A stretch of 64,000 nucleotides of DNA from positions 1 through 64,000 of the forward strand of contig MU385895.1 in the NCBI GenBank assembly GCA_022497145.1, written 5' to 3'. The notes under the pieces were generated by a model. It was given only the letters and a program-made list of their open reading frames with translations. It was not told the origin of the DNA and ran no database searches. The stretch is from Rostrohypoxylon terebratum. Taxonomy: Eukaryota > Ascomycota > Sordariomycetes > Xylariales > Hypoxylaceae. Below are positions 46,881 through 58,482 of this stretch, one piece after another; within the stretch, counting starts at the first letter, position 1, and each line of letters starts with the position of its first letter. The translations under genes and the position numbers were made by a program.

Positions 46881-48777
46881 ATGGCGCTCTCGATTGCCAC
46901 TCTTGCTGTGGTGGCAACAATATTGCTCCTTGTCTACCGGTTGGGTAGAATTGGGCGACGACCAGATGGATACCCCCCTGGACCGCCGACATGGCCTCTG
47001 ATAGGGAATATCCACCAAATACCGAAGGAAAAACCACATCTGCAATTCCAGAAATGGGCCGAAGAATACGGTCCAGTATACTCACTGATGCTAGGGACTA
47101 AGGCCATGATTGTTCTCTCATCTGATAAAGCAGTCAAAGATCTACTTGACAAGCGCAGTACCCACTATTCCTCAAGAGCGGATGTGTATCTTGGAAGAAT
47201 AGTTAGCGGTAATGAACGAGTGTTGTTGATGGTACGCGGTTAATGCATGCGCTTTATAACCCGATGATGTTGTGATACCTAACTTGTGGCACAGGAATAC
47301 GGTGACAAGTGGCGTATGATCCGCAGGCTTATACATAATAGTCTTAACATCAAGGCGGCCCGAACGTATGTTCCTTACCAGGATTTAGAGAACAAGGCGA
47401 TGCTCAACGCTTTCGTCGATAATCCAACCGATTTCGTTCACCACATTCGGAGATATACCAATTCCTTGTCGACGCAGATGCTATTCGGGTTCCGTACCGT
47501 CGACAATGATGACCCGAGGCTTAAGCAGCTCTTCAGCGTAGGTTTGACCACTAAGGTGCTACCGCGATATTTTGTGGCTCACTCGCATATAGTGCTTTGA
47601 GGGATTTAGCGGCGTCATGGGCTCGGGCGCTTCTAAGCTGCTCGACGCCTTCCCTCTGCTGAGACATCTGCCAGATGCATTCCTGCCCATGCGGAAACAT
47701 GCAAAGGCATTGCACAAGGTAGAGGCAGATCTATTCTTAGGCCATTACCGCGAAACCAGAAGAAAGGTCAAAACAGGCGAAGCGAAAGTAAGTAGACAGA
47801 CCCCCTACCCTTCCGAATTTATGCTTTGGCGGGAATGTCTGACTAGAAGCAAAGCCGTGCTTATGCGTCGACCTCGTTCGAGCCCAAGAAAAGGAACGCT
47901 TCTCTGATCTGACTGCCGCTTACATCAGCGGTAGTCTTCTGGAAGCAGGTTCCGATACGACGGCCGCGACGCTAGTAGGCTGGGTCCAAGCCATGGTCCT
48001 CTTCCCTGAAGTGTGCAAAGCTGGCCAGACAGAGATCGATCGGGTATGTGGGGACCGATTCCCGGATTTAAACGACCTACCCGATCTCCCTTATATTCGT
48101 GGCTGCATGAAGGAGAGTATGCGATGGATGCCGACCGTCATTCTTGGTGTGCCACATGCCGTCACGATAGATGACGAATACATGGGGTATAAGATTCCCA
48201 AAAATGCCAATATTGTGACAAATGTCTGGTAGGTGAATTAGATCCCAAAGATTCCAACTGATAAGCGATAATTGGCTCATCTTTCTATGCATGAAGGGGG
48301 ATTTCAAACGACCCCAAGCGACACCGTGACCCCCGGAGGTTCAATCCAACCCGTTGGGCTGGCGATACACAGACATCGATAGAAGCTGCTACTAACCAGG
48401 ACCCATCTAAGCGTGATCATTATGTATTCGGTGCTGGCCGTCGCCTTTGCCAAGGTATGCATATCGCAGACCGATCTCTCTTCCTAGCCATGTCGAGGTT
48501 GCTTTGGGCGTTTGATTTCGAAAGACCAATCGATCCAATCACCGGAAACGAAATTATCCCAAACATCGACGCGCTAGTTCCTGATGGCGGAATGTTCGTT
48601 CAGCCCGAACCCTTCGAGGTGGATATCAAGCCCAGGAACGAGTTGAGAGCGCAGCGGGTCCGAGAAGAGTGGAGCAAGGCAACCGAACTTCTGGATGATG
48701 AGATGCAGTGGAAGGCCGTTCCCGAGGGTTTAATCTGGAGGGATTATGAGCCGGCCGAAGCTGAGGTAAAGGTTTAA
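46881..48777 (+). CDS. Cytochrome P450, 5 exons
   Basis: Microsomal haem-thiolate monooxygenase. Exons 46881-47231, 47295-47537, 47593-47787, 47855-48228 and 48297-48777 join in frame to 547 residues. Features: an N-terminal membrane anchor (IATLAVVATILLLVY), the proline hinge PPGPPTWPLIGN, the I-helix oxygen motif EAGSDTTAATL, the K-helix ExxR in KESMRWMP, and the haem ligand in FGAGRRLCQGMH (Cys near residue 440). The intron 3 acceptor is the AG of CAAAG, not the earlier CTAG; only that choice keeps the frame (GEAK-PCLCVDLVRAQ). It resembles the fungal group related to the O-methylsterigmatocystin oxidoreductase type, but no biosynthetic cluster surrounds it, so its substrate is unknown. 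Confidence 0.9.
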
Positions 48778-50789
48778 TTAGTTAGATTATTCCAAGTTTG
48801 GCAGCTGGCTTAGTAAACGGTGTTCGGTCACAAGCCTTCTTCCAGCTGCGCGGGAGATGGCGATTTCTTGCGGGAATTCACACTTGTAACAGGTTCATTG
48901 GACGAGACTTTAGAAATTGGGGGACATTAATATATGTGTCTTATGCGTATATGTATGCGGAGGACGGGATGGATGGAGATTTTGATGGAGATCTGATGGA
49001 TATTGGATGAATATTGGATGAATGACATGAACGATGGATGAAAATGGAGTAGCGCGTAAGTGAAGAATGATGTATCGAGAGATAATGCAAAATTCAAGGT
49101 TACGAGGTCATACTATAAATCATGTTAATGCATTATTAAAGTCTGATAAGATAGCAATTTGTACGATGTACCTAGTATTACTACTAGTAGTACTAAAGAC
49201 TAAAGTTGCCAAGGTCTTACAACGGCAGGTGCGGCCACTTAAGGTAATATGCGGCAATTCTCGGCTCCCCCGAAGACTAAGATTTGGCGTTGAACTTTGG
49301 AAATTTTCCGTTGACCGAGGAGCGGCAAAATTCCACACTGGTTTTTTTAGGTGGTTTAGCAGTTTAGGTGGACTAGGTGGACTTCACCTCGGTCTTCCCC
49401 TTTTTTATTTTCAACATTTCAACTTCTACTACATACCCTACATACCCTACATACCCTACATACTTCGTAGCTCCGGCTTTTATAGTATGTACTCAAAAAC
49501 CGAAATACGCGTGGCCAACCCTGTCTGCCTGTCAACTTTCTTGTTCGACGTATAGTAGTGGAGAATATAGGAAGATCCATGTATATGTATAAAAGTTACA
49601 TGTTTGTCCTTTGCGATCTCGGACTAGGCGTTGTTTTTCTTGACTTCTTTTTTGTTCTTGACTCACCAAGGGGTGGTCAAGCCCATCCGACTTGGGATAG
49701 AATTATGCTGACCGAGAAGCGGAAGCCAATTTATCCATCTCGAAGGTTACCTTAGGTCTTAGGATTCCCAAGGCGTTGACCGTCATTTCGACATCGGTAA
49801 CTCTTGGATGTCAAATCAGAGGCGCGTCAGTCATGCTGTGTTGCTCCACTACCCACATGATTTTCAGCCGCCGTATACAACCGAACTACTACTAGTAATA
49901 GTACAAAAAAATGTACTATGTATGGTGTTGTATGCGATGGCCCACACACAACCAATTCTGGGTCTAACACAGGAAAGGCGACGTTAGCTGTGCTTCCTTT
50001 TATATCTTGCAATTGGTAGTGTCGGTAATGTCAGTAGTGTCACCCACGAATGCGCCCACCTGACATCCACAGGCATATTGACATTCCCCAAAAAGACACT
50101 ATACAGTTTGACTAATTTTACTAATTACGTAGCGTCCGTGTAGGTTCCAACCACATGGAAACTACTCTCTGTCCGCACTACAGTGTACTACACTAGGTAG
50201 TGTAGTATGCTGTAGTAGGTACTACTAGGTAGTATCTATGGATTATGGATCAGTATTATGGATCAGTATATCGGCCGTTAGCTTCACTTAGCTAAATCGA
50301 CCAAATCTAGACCAATTGGACCAATTGGCTGATTATAGAGATTGTAGTTATAGCCTGCAAAGTTTTGCGCTTCCTCTATCCCATTGGGTTGCGGATCTTG
50401 GACGGGTCCAGAAAACCTACCGCAAGCAGGGATCAGGGCACGCCCTATGCACCCAGTCTATGAAGTTATTCGACAGGCACAAGCATTCATGGATAGATCT
50501 TCTTCAACCGAAGAAACTGCTTAGTGTTTGTCTTATTGGCTATTGAGTCATCGGTCTCCTAAGGGTCTAATTCGCACATGGTTCAAGGCCGAGTCTAAAA
50601 CATATTTATACGTTGCCCCTGCTTGCTCACACTACCTCCGTCTCCTCCTCGTTCAATCATCCAAGTAAAAGAACGTCCCCCACAAGGAAACATACTTCAG
50701 TAGGGGTTTGACACTTATCTCTAGATTCAGTCTCTTGTTATCTCCCCAATAAATAATATTCGTCTATACCGACTCTTACCTCGTACATC
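48778..50789. other. 2-kb intergenic region
   Basis: Between the P450 and the aminotransferase, both on plus. It includes a TACATACCC tandem array (about 49430-49470), GATGGAT-rich sequence after the P450 stop, and nested small inverted repeats of TAC-ACTAGGTAGT type at 50185-50240. Short open frames show no similarity. Confidence 0.5.
49430..49471. repeat. Tandem repeat, 9-bp unit (TACATACCC) x ~4
   Basis: Four nearly perfect head-to-tail copies in the P450-aminotransferase spacer. Confidence 0.8.
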
Positions 50790-52170
50790 ATGACGCCTAC
50801 CGTGCTTCCCTCGAACGTCCATGACGGGGAACAGGACCTAGACCTGACCTCTTCTGCTATTGATCACAGGTTAAGCGAAAACAACCATACTCATGGCAAC
50901 ACCAATGGCGCTAAGGACCAAACTACTCAGCCGTCGACAGGAAATAGTAACGGTGTTTCTCATACGAATCTCCAGGAGTTAAACGCCTCCAAGCTCACCT
51001 ACACATTCACCAAGGAACCGCGTGACGTTCCTCCTCCGGGCGTCCACTCTATTGACGGCGCAACAGTTGCCACCGATCACATGGTCACTGTAAAGTGGAC
51101 AGCAAAGTCCGGTTGGCAGACCCCGGAGCTTAAACCATACGGTCCCTTGTCTCTCATGCCGACGGCTTCCGTCCTCCACTACGCCACGGAGTGCTTTGAA
51201 GGTCTCAAGGCGTATCGTGGTTTTGACGGCAAACTACGCCTTTTCCGACCCGATTGCAACGCCGCCCGTTTCCTCATGTCTTCGGTCCGCATTAGCCTGC
51301 CAACTTTTGAACCTGCTGAGCTAGAAAAGCTGCTCATTTCGTTGATGGCTGTGGACGGTCCCAAATGGTTACCTCGTGACCGGCCTGGCAGTTTCATCTA
51401 CCTGCGCCCAACGCTAATCGGAACCCAATCCCAGCTGGGCGTACAGGCGCCAACGGAAGCTCTCCTCTACATTATCGCCACATTCATGCCAATCCTGGAT
51501 TCCCCGGCTGGCGGCATGAAGCTCCACACGTCGCCGGACGACATGGTTCGTGCTTGGGTCGGCGGCTTCGGATACGCCAAGGTTGGTGCGAACTACGGCC
51601 CCTCCCTTCTCGCCACACAGGAGGCTCGCGCGAGGGGATTTGGCCAGATTCTGTGGCTATATGGCAGCCAAGGCTACTGCACAGAAGCCGGAGCAAGCAA
51701 TTTCTTCGTTGTGTGGAAGAACAAAGCAGGAAAGACCGAGCTTGTCACAGCGCCGTTAGACGACAGATTGATCCTTGACGGTGTCACCCGACGCAGTGTC
51801 TTGCAGCTGCTCCGTGAGCGGCTAAGCGATGAGATTGAGATCGTAGAGAGGAAATACACCATCCAAGAGGTGATTGAAGCCAGCGAAGAGGGACGACTCC
51901 TAGAATCGTTTGCGGCTGGCACAGCGGTAAGCTCTTTTCCCCAATTTCCTCTAGGGGCTGGGAAGATATTGAATATGATACTGACATTTTTAACAGTACT
52001 TTGTCTGCCCGGTCTCGCTAATCCACCACCGCGGTCAAGACATACAACTCCCCATGGGCAAGGCTAGCGAAGGTGGCCCGTACACACTTCACGCGAAGAA
52101 GTGGCTCGGAGATATCATGTACGGAAACGTAGACCATCCATGGGGTGTCGTCGTACCAGAGGAGCACTAA
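50790..52170 (+). CDS. Branched-chain amino-acid aminotransferase, 2 exons
   Basis: PLP fold type IV enzyme that interconverts Leu/Ile/Val and their 2-oxo acids. Exons 50790-51926 and 51997-52170 join in frame at AAGTA-YFVCPVSLIHHRG to 436 residues. Family marks: VLHYATECFEGLKAYRG, the arginine in FIYLRPTLIGTQ, the PLP-binding Lys in GYAKVGANYGPSL (about residue 263), ILWLYGSQGYCTEAGASNFFVVW and LDGVTRRSVLQL. About 60 N-terminal residues are Asn/Thr/Ser-rich and acidic with no clear mitochondrial presequence, so the enzyme is more likely cytosolic. Fungi usually carry several BCAT paralogues, and which one this is cannot be told here. Confidence 0.93.
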
Positions 52171-53033
52171 AGTACCTAAATTTTCCGACGTCGTGGCGCA
52201 TAGAGCTTCTCTTATAGGTAGATATCGGCAAGCCATCGCACATACATGAAACAAAAGGCATACCTACCTACGGGCATACCTGAAATTAACGGACTTTCTT
52301 CTATTCCCCTTTCGTCATTGATGACATGAGCGTTACACGACACCAACCCAGCGACATTCCTGATTCGCCACACGACGCCGCCATCGCTATCTACTGCATT
52401 GCTACTCCGGGAAGCGTTTGAGCATGCACGAGCGAGTTCCTGCTTCTCGTCCTTCTGTCTTCTTTTAGCTTGCGGGTCACGACGCGACGAGACGAGACGA
52501 GGACACACGACATCGGAAAATCCGGATTTAATGATAATACCTACCTAGCATTTATGAGCATCAGAGTTCTTTTTCAACGGCTTCATGACTAGAGAAATTT
52601 CTTTGAGACAAAATTCCCGAATAGACTGCCACGTGGAGGTCGCACAGATACATATCTAGTATTCTTTCGGACTTCTCAAGAAGCGCTATCGGAACATGAC
52701 CCGTCAACGGGTTGTTGCCCTGGGCAGACTGGGTGCACTGGCCAAAGAGGCGTGGACAAAAGCGTGTCTTTAGTTAACATAGATACTTTCCGTTCCAGAA
52801 TAAAATGGAATGTAAGAGATGTTTCTATTATTGACAGATGTCAAGAGTCTTGACTTAGTCCCGACAGCCACTACGTAGATGTACAGTGACTCCTATCATC
52901 TTGCCATGTTAATAACAACTATCCACCTACATCATATTCGGCCAATCTAAAGATACGCACCGTAGGACTCCCATAGTTCATGCACATCCCTAGCCGGAAA
53001 TTAAGAACTCAAGTTCGTGCAACGGCGGCATCT
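52171..53033. other. Convergent intergenic region, 0.9 kb
   Basis: Between the aminotransferase stop and the last exon of the minus-strand coiled-coil gene. It holds a GACGAGAC-type short repeat near 52480-52500. No gene-like frame. Confidence 0.45.
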
Positions 53034-54115
53034 TCAACGGCTCAGGAAAGAGTGCAGGATTTTCCCCGCTTCTATTTCAATTTCCTTAATAAATCTCTAG
53101 AAATCAATTAGTACGTAATTGTGTCACTTGGTATCTCTCAACTTTTGGGCTTAAGAGTTAGGCTTACCTCCTCGTACATTGCCATTTCCTCGAGTACCTC
53201 CTTTTCCGCCTGATCTAGATCCGAGTCGAATTCTGCTAGTGTTTTGGAATGGGAAGAGGAAAAATTGGCGCCATCACGGCTGGTATGGTTTGAATCGGGT
53301 TCATTTGTTGACAACAGGCCCAGGTCCGAAACAATCTCCTTTATCTCTACTTCACTCTGCTCCCATTCTGCCCAGAGTCGGTTGACCTCAGCCTCCGTGC
53401 TGTCGATTTTTTCCTCCAGCGCAGAGCATGCCGCACCTATAGCAATGGTGACGGTGCGAGCGTGACCACCTTCATCAGTAGCCATGTAGTCCACATCTAG
53501 ATTCAGCATCGGCGAAACGAGAGATAACATCTCCGACCCTAAGGCAAGCATTTGCTTGCATTTGGTTTTAATGGATGATTCACTAGCCGCGACAAGCTCC
53601 GACTCTACTGAAGCAAGTGAAGATCGTGTAGCACTATGAAGAGTGGCGCGTAGGTGGGTATAGCGATCTAGATGGGGGTTAGTGAAGGTTTCCGATCGAA
53701 AATGAGTTCCTATATGAATAGAAATCTGTTTATGCATGTTTACAAAGCCCAATGAATACATCGACTTACCTTCAACTTCTTTGACTAGTGGTGACTCGGG
53801 ATCAGGGGAATGGCTGAGTCGTTGACGACCATACTGGCGGTTTGAAGGCTGGTTCTCCTCATGGATACTTGGAAGCCCCTTCTTGTTCTTCAAGTGGGTA
53901 ATAGCTGACTGACGTCTCTGCTTGCGTGGGGGTTCCCAATCAATATGTTCTTCGAGGTCCCCATCAGCCGGATTCCAATTGACATCTTCGGGCATATCTT
54001 CCTCATCCTCACCCTCACCCTCGTCATAGAGACGATGCTTCAACATTTCAAAGAGAGATGAAGAATCGCTCTTGGTAAGTGCGGGAGCTTGTTCTAAACG
54101 GAGTCGGGAGAACAT
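53034..54115 (-). CDS. Hypothetical coiled-coil protein, 3 exons
   Basis: I do not recognise the family. Exons 54115-53770, 53709-53168 and 53096-53034 join in frame to 316 residues. The N-terminal third is acidic with a short Trp-containing motif (DVNWNPADGDLEEHIDWEPP) and a basic KQRRQS patch that could be a nuclear signal. The rest is helical, with heptad-like stretches (LHSATRSSLASVESELVAA; ALEEKIDSTEAEVNRLWAEW; DSDLDQAEKEVLEEMAMYEE). The last 20 residues come from a small third exon (ERFIKEIEIEAGKIL) that continues the coil; without it the frame would run into a short tail at 53138. Intron 1 (53710-53769) is 60 nt and stop-free. A nuclear or kinetochore-type structural role is only a guess. 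Confidence 0.7.
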
Positions 54116-54589
54116 GGCGACCTACTATGTAGAAAACGAACTGATGGAATGAAAATGATGAGGAATTGAGATAGAGAGTACGGAATGAAAGACCACGAGA
54201 AACTCGATTAAAAGAAGAAGGAAAGAAGATAACAGGAATCAAGGTTTGAGTAAAACTCGTGGTTGCTTTATGTTAGGTAATAAATCAATTAGCCTCCTAT
54301 GAGATAAAATCTAGAAAGAATCTAGAAAGAGCATCCGTATCTGGGTATATGAGAAGTTCATAAGGAAAGAAATAAGGAAAGAAAGAGCAATCGCCCCAAA
54401 TGCCTAATTCATGACGATGTCCTCGCCCTTTCCCGTCCGTAATAAAAAAACCATTACCTCACTACTCTCTCATTATTCGTTCTTCATTCTCCATTTTTCC
54501 TCTCACAATGTTAAAAAACACAACAGATTTCTATTGTGCCCAGCCCTTTCACCATGTCCTCTCGCCTCACCAAGTTTCCTCCCTAATTA
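54116..54589. other. Spacer between two minus-strand genes
   Basis: 470 bases: promoter of the coiled-coil gene and 3' region of the histidine phosphatase gene. Purine-rich A/G tracts 54180-54380 and pyrimidine-rich 54440-54590. No gene. Confidence 0.45.
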
Positions 54590-55795
54590 TTACGCGTCTA
54601 CCATCTCTCCCTTGATGAAGATCGGCATGATCTGGCCGGGCGCCACCCAAACGTCTGCGTGCTTGACGGCAGCATACAGAGACCTGATGAATCCGGAATG
54701 CGCAGTGATGGCGATGAAGGTGTTTCTGTCGCTCGTCCAAATGTCATGGAGAGCCGACCTCGCTCGCCGTGCAGCCTCTTGCTCTGTCTCTCGTACGGTG
54801 GGCTGCCATAGCTCATCTTGCTCCGTCATATCCTCTCCGACCTTGCAGAAAGGAAAGTTGGCCTGGATCCAGCTTTTCCTGCTGCGGCGATCACACGTAT
54901 GGACTCCGAAGCGCTCCCGAAGGTTCTCCATGACAGTAGCGTGGGTCAAGTACCTCCTGGAAGAAGACCCCCAGATAATGGTCGTCGTCTCGAGACAGCG
55001 CGTTAAGGGGCTCGTGTATACGCTTTGTGGGCGGTAAGGGCGGCTGCTGCCAACGTGGCTCCTTACATCGACAGCTTGCTGCTGCCCGGTAGGTGTAAGG
55101 TGAGAGTCCCGCCAGGTGCTGTTGTCATCGCCGTCGACGCGCGACCAATAACGCTATCCACGTTTTAGTACTCTTGGGACAAATATGATATAGGGGTCAC
55201 TCAGGTACGTTAACATACCTCCCATTCTGCCCTTCCTACCTGTCGTTCCTTCACGTTGTGATAACCCTCGCCATGTCTGACGACATAGATCACTTTCCAC
55301 TCAACCTTTCCCTGTCCAGCTGCATTCAAGTGATTAAGGAAATACTCAAAGCGCAGCCACTGGTCGCTTGCGCCTTGTCGCTTAGCTTCTTGTTGCTCCG
55401 GGGAAAGCTTGGCGAAATCTTTCCAGAATCGACGATCTGTTTCATACTCGCGCTCCTTGATGCCAAATTCATTTCTTGTTTTCTATATTCCCATTAGCTT
55501 ATGTCGCTGTTCTTATCTTGGAACTAGAATGAAGAAGATTTCTACCTACCGCTCGGAACACCGGGCCTTCAGGTTCCTCATCGTGCAAGAAGAAACCCGG
55601 AACTGCAGTGTACTGCATGACCTTCATTTTCGCTGTATTTTCGTTGATATTGTTGTTGGGGAAGTTGTTCTTTTTGATAAGCCAAGATGCGAAGATTGAG
55701 ACTATGATGAACAAAAGTAAAACCTGCCCAAGCATCGCAAAAAGCTTGAAATAAATAGAAAACCCAAATGATATTTCGGTGCACAAAATTCCCAA
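54590..55795 (-). CDS. Histidine phosphatase (phosphoglycerate-mutase-like), membrane-anchored, 3 exons
   Basis: Member of the histidine phosphatase superfamily, fungal Pmu1-like group. Exons 55795-55550, 55482-55219 and 55153-54590 join in frame to 357 residues. A hydrophobic helix near the N-terminus (MLGQVLLLFIIVSIFASWLI) suggests a signal anchor. The catalytic first motif is VIYVVRHGEGYHNV (RHG), the substrate arm is LTPTGQQQAVDV, then YTSPLTRCLETTTI, and the second catalytic His is in FIAITAHSGFIRSL. The acceptor of intron 1 was chosen at ATAG before AAAACAAGAAATGAA because only it keeps NEFGIKERE in frame. An alternative start, Met near MKVMQYTAVPG, would drop the membrane helix. The physiological substrate is unknown. 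Confidence 0.87.
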
Positions 55796-56017
55796 ATTCC
55801 CGTGAGTCTGGCCCTATTCACTGATTATTGATTATTAGCACTGTTGTTGATGGGGGCTGAGGCACGGGTGCCTGATTCAGAGACTGAGATTGAGCCGATG
55901 ATGACGGTCGTGAACAGATCGTGAATAAGCGCTTCGACCTGCAGCTTAGCTGCGCCACCGCCAATTTGTATTGGGTTACGTTGCACAAACCTCGAGGCCG
56001 CCGGAAACAAAAGGGCT

Positions 56018-58021
56018 TTGTTTGCCTCGATTGAATCGAATTCGGACAAACAATGTGATTCTTCTCAACAGGCATTACCCGAGAACAAAGCAGTTCGTCC
56101 CCTAATTGAAATGCGTTGCTTCAATGGCTGCATATTGTTAGGGAAGCATTGGGTACATCAGTTCAAAAGGGATAAGCATTCGAATCATACATGCCCCGAA
56201 AACCTCGGGTGCTTCGAAATTAACGAGAAGTCGGAACATTTGGAACTATTCTCGTACTCAACTGTACCGCTTCGCGTCGACAACAATCCCACAACAGGCG
56301 CTGGAAGCCACGTCGCTCTTTCAAACCCCCCTCAAACTAAAGCCATTCGACTCCTTAGAATATTCCCGACACTCAGGTTGAATGGCTTACTGGAGTGCTC
56401 CCTTCGCACTATCGAATTGAATGGAACTCGGAGTCATGATTATGACGCTCTATCGTACACGTGGGCGACTGAACTCGAGGCCGAAAATAAGGTGAAACCT
56501 GAATTAAAGTGCGCCATCATATGTAATGGCGGCCTTTTACCACTCACAGAAAATCTGTTCAATTGCCTAACGCATCTGAGAGAACATGGGTATTATCGAG
56601 ATCTTTGGGTCGACGCGATATGTATCAGCCAATGCGATCAGGATGAGCGTAACCAACAAGTCAGTATTATGGCAGATATTTATGAGTCGGCCGAGTGTGT
56701 GAAAGTGTGGCTAGGTGCTGCCGACGAGTCTACATCGTTAGCATATGAGTTGATAGAACGCTTGGGTATGCTGTCGGAAGATGATTTAAGGTCGATTAAG
56801 CCTCAGGCATGCGAAAACGAGCACAATGATAAATTACTGCAGCATACAAACTCACCTCAACACTGGGCGTCACTCGTCTCTTTTTTCGAGAGGAGGTGGT
56901 TCACTCGAGCTTGGGTGGTCCAAGAGCTCGTTTTCGCGCGAGAAACTAATATCATGTGCGGTCATCACGAGTTCAATTGGAAAACACTAGTTTCTATATC
57001 AGACCATATGGCAAACCAATTATCTGTCAATACATACGACGCACGATGCTCATTTAAGAAACCTACAAAGTTAGCAGCGGTCAAGAAGGACATCGAAGTC
57101 AAAAGAGACAATATCTTATTGCGCAGTCTGATTCGATGCCGCACTTACGAAGCCTCCGATCCCCACGACAAGGTGTATTCGCTACTCAGTCTTGCACAAA
57201 AGCAGAACGGTGGCAATGGATTGATGCCTAGATATGATAGCAGCATTTCTAGTCTCTATACTGAAGTTGCCAAGTATATCCTCCAAAATTCGGACGACTT
57301 ACATGTCCTGGCTCATGCCGAAGGCGGCGACTTCAGGAACGTAGCCGGTTTGCCGTCATGGGCCCCTGACTGGAGTGTCAATAAGGATCTGGGTCTCCGA
57401 ATCACGGGATATGAAAGATATAATGCTGCTGGCCAGGAAAAAAACTTTCGAAAGTTTCGTGACGAGCGCACCCTCGTATTGAAAGGCTTCCAACTAGATA
57501 TAATCAGTCGAACTGGAGAGACGAAAGACGAAGTGAATAAATCGAAAAATTGCGAGGATTGGCTAGGACTGCTGAGCGAGCTCGAGATGGAATACCCGCA
57601 TCAAGACCATAAAGACGCATTCTGGCGAACCCTTCTGATAGATACCGGTCCACGTGGGGTGGTACCGATTAAAAGCCCCTGGGAGAACGCTTTTGAAGTG
57701 TGGATGAACATTTGCTCGCACGAGCCATCGGATGAAGAGAAGAAACGGGCTGACGAGTTTGAAACCTCATTCACTCACTCTCTTAATCTCCGTCTGTTTC
57801 GGACGGCTGGCGGGCACTTGGGTTGCGGCACAACATCTTGTGAAGTTGGTGACTCAATTTGGATTGTTCAGGGCTCAAGAGTGCCTCTGATTCTCAGACC
57901 TACGACTTTTGGAATTGGAGAAGAGATAACCTACAACCTTGTTGGTGGGACATATCTCCATGGATTTATGCAAGGAGAAGCGTTGGAGGGTAGAGAATTT
58001 CACGAAATTTCTTTGGTATAG
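56018..58021 (+). CDS. HET-domain (heterokaryon incompatibility) protein
   Basis: Single-exon protein of 667 residues with a HET domain, the module found in fungal incompatibility proteins that trigger cell death on non-self contact. Domain marks: YDALSYTWATE (about residue 143), a regulatory middle LWVDAICISQCDQDERNQQ and MADIYESAECVKVWLG, and RRWFTRAWVVQELVFARE near 300, followed by DKVYSLLSLAQ. The C-terminal part (GFQLDIISRTG; RLFRTAGGHLGCG; GDSIWIVQGSRVPLILRP) is the usual HET C-terminal region, with no NACHT or WD repeats. The first 100 residues are unusual and Cys/His-containing (RCFNGCILLGKHW); a later Met could be the start. It diverges from the histidine phosphatase with about 220 bases between starts. 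Assignment of incompatibility function is inference. Confidence 0.9.
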   Translation: MFASIESNSDKQCDSSQQALPENKAVRPLIEMRCFNGCILLGKHWVHQFKRDKHSNHTCPENLGCFEINEKSEHLELFSYSTVPLRVDNNPTTGAGSHVALSNPPQTKAIRLLRIFPTLRLNGLLECSLRTIELNGTRSHDYDALSYTWATELEAENKVKPELKCAIICNGGLLPLTENLFNCLTHLREHGYYRDLWVDAICISQCDQDERNQQVSIMADIYESAECVKVWLGAADESTSLAYELIERLGMLSEDDLRSIKPQACENEHNDKLLQHTNSPQHWASLVSFFERRWFTRAWVVQELVFARETNIMCGHHEFNWKTLVSISDHMANQLSVNTYDARCSFKKPTKLAAVKKDIEVKRDNILLRSLIRCRTYEASDPHDKVYSLLSLAQKQNGGNGLMPRYDSSISSLYTEVAKYILQNSDDLHVLAHAEGGDFRNVAGLPSWAPDWSVNKDLGLRITGYERYNAAGQEKNFRKFRDERTLVLKGFQLDIISRTGETKDEVNKSKNCEDWLGLLSELEMEYPHQDHKDAFWRTLLIDTGPRGVVPIKSPWENAFEVWMNICSHEPSDEEKKRADEFETSFTHSLNLRLFRTAGGHLGCGTTSCEVGDSIWIVQGSRVPLILRPTTFGIGEEITYNLVGGTYLHGFMQGEALEGREFHEISLV

Positions 58022-58482
58022 ATACCCGCATTTCTTTTATGATTCCTGGATATCACGATTTTACGGGCTAGGGATATATGAATGGTCACTGCTTCGATAC
58101 GTTATTGGATATCAGCAACGATTTCTTTTTCGTATTTTTTTTATCTATCATTTATATAAAGGTCACGAAGATCCTGGGGATTTACCTGTCCTTTTCCTAC
58201 CTAAGCAGTCAGCACAAGTGAGATCAGAAGGTGTCATTATCATGGCAAACATACTTACCAACGCATTCTCTCATTAGATGACAAGGAATTGCAGACAATA
58301 TTATGAATTATGAATCTATATCATCTATATACGTGGCGTATACTTTTATGTTATATGCACGCCGACGATGATCGTCACGTGATGTCATGAGCTCATCACA
58401 GCCAAACGTTTCTCATAAATAGTCGTCGCTTGCACAACGGCGATGTCCTATACGTGTATAGGTATGCTGCGTGGAAAAGAAT
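58022..58482. other. Convergent spacer
   Basis: 460 bases between the HET gene stop and the end of the L-amino-acid oxidase gene, AT-rich. No gene. Confidence 0.45.

Noticed and set aside
47788..47854. Frameshift in the cytochrome P450 after GEAK
   Set aside because: Using the CAAAG acceptor at 47854 instead of the CTAG a few bases earlier restores the frame, so the gene is intact.
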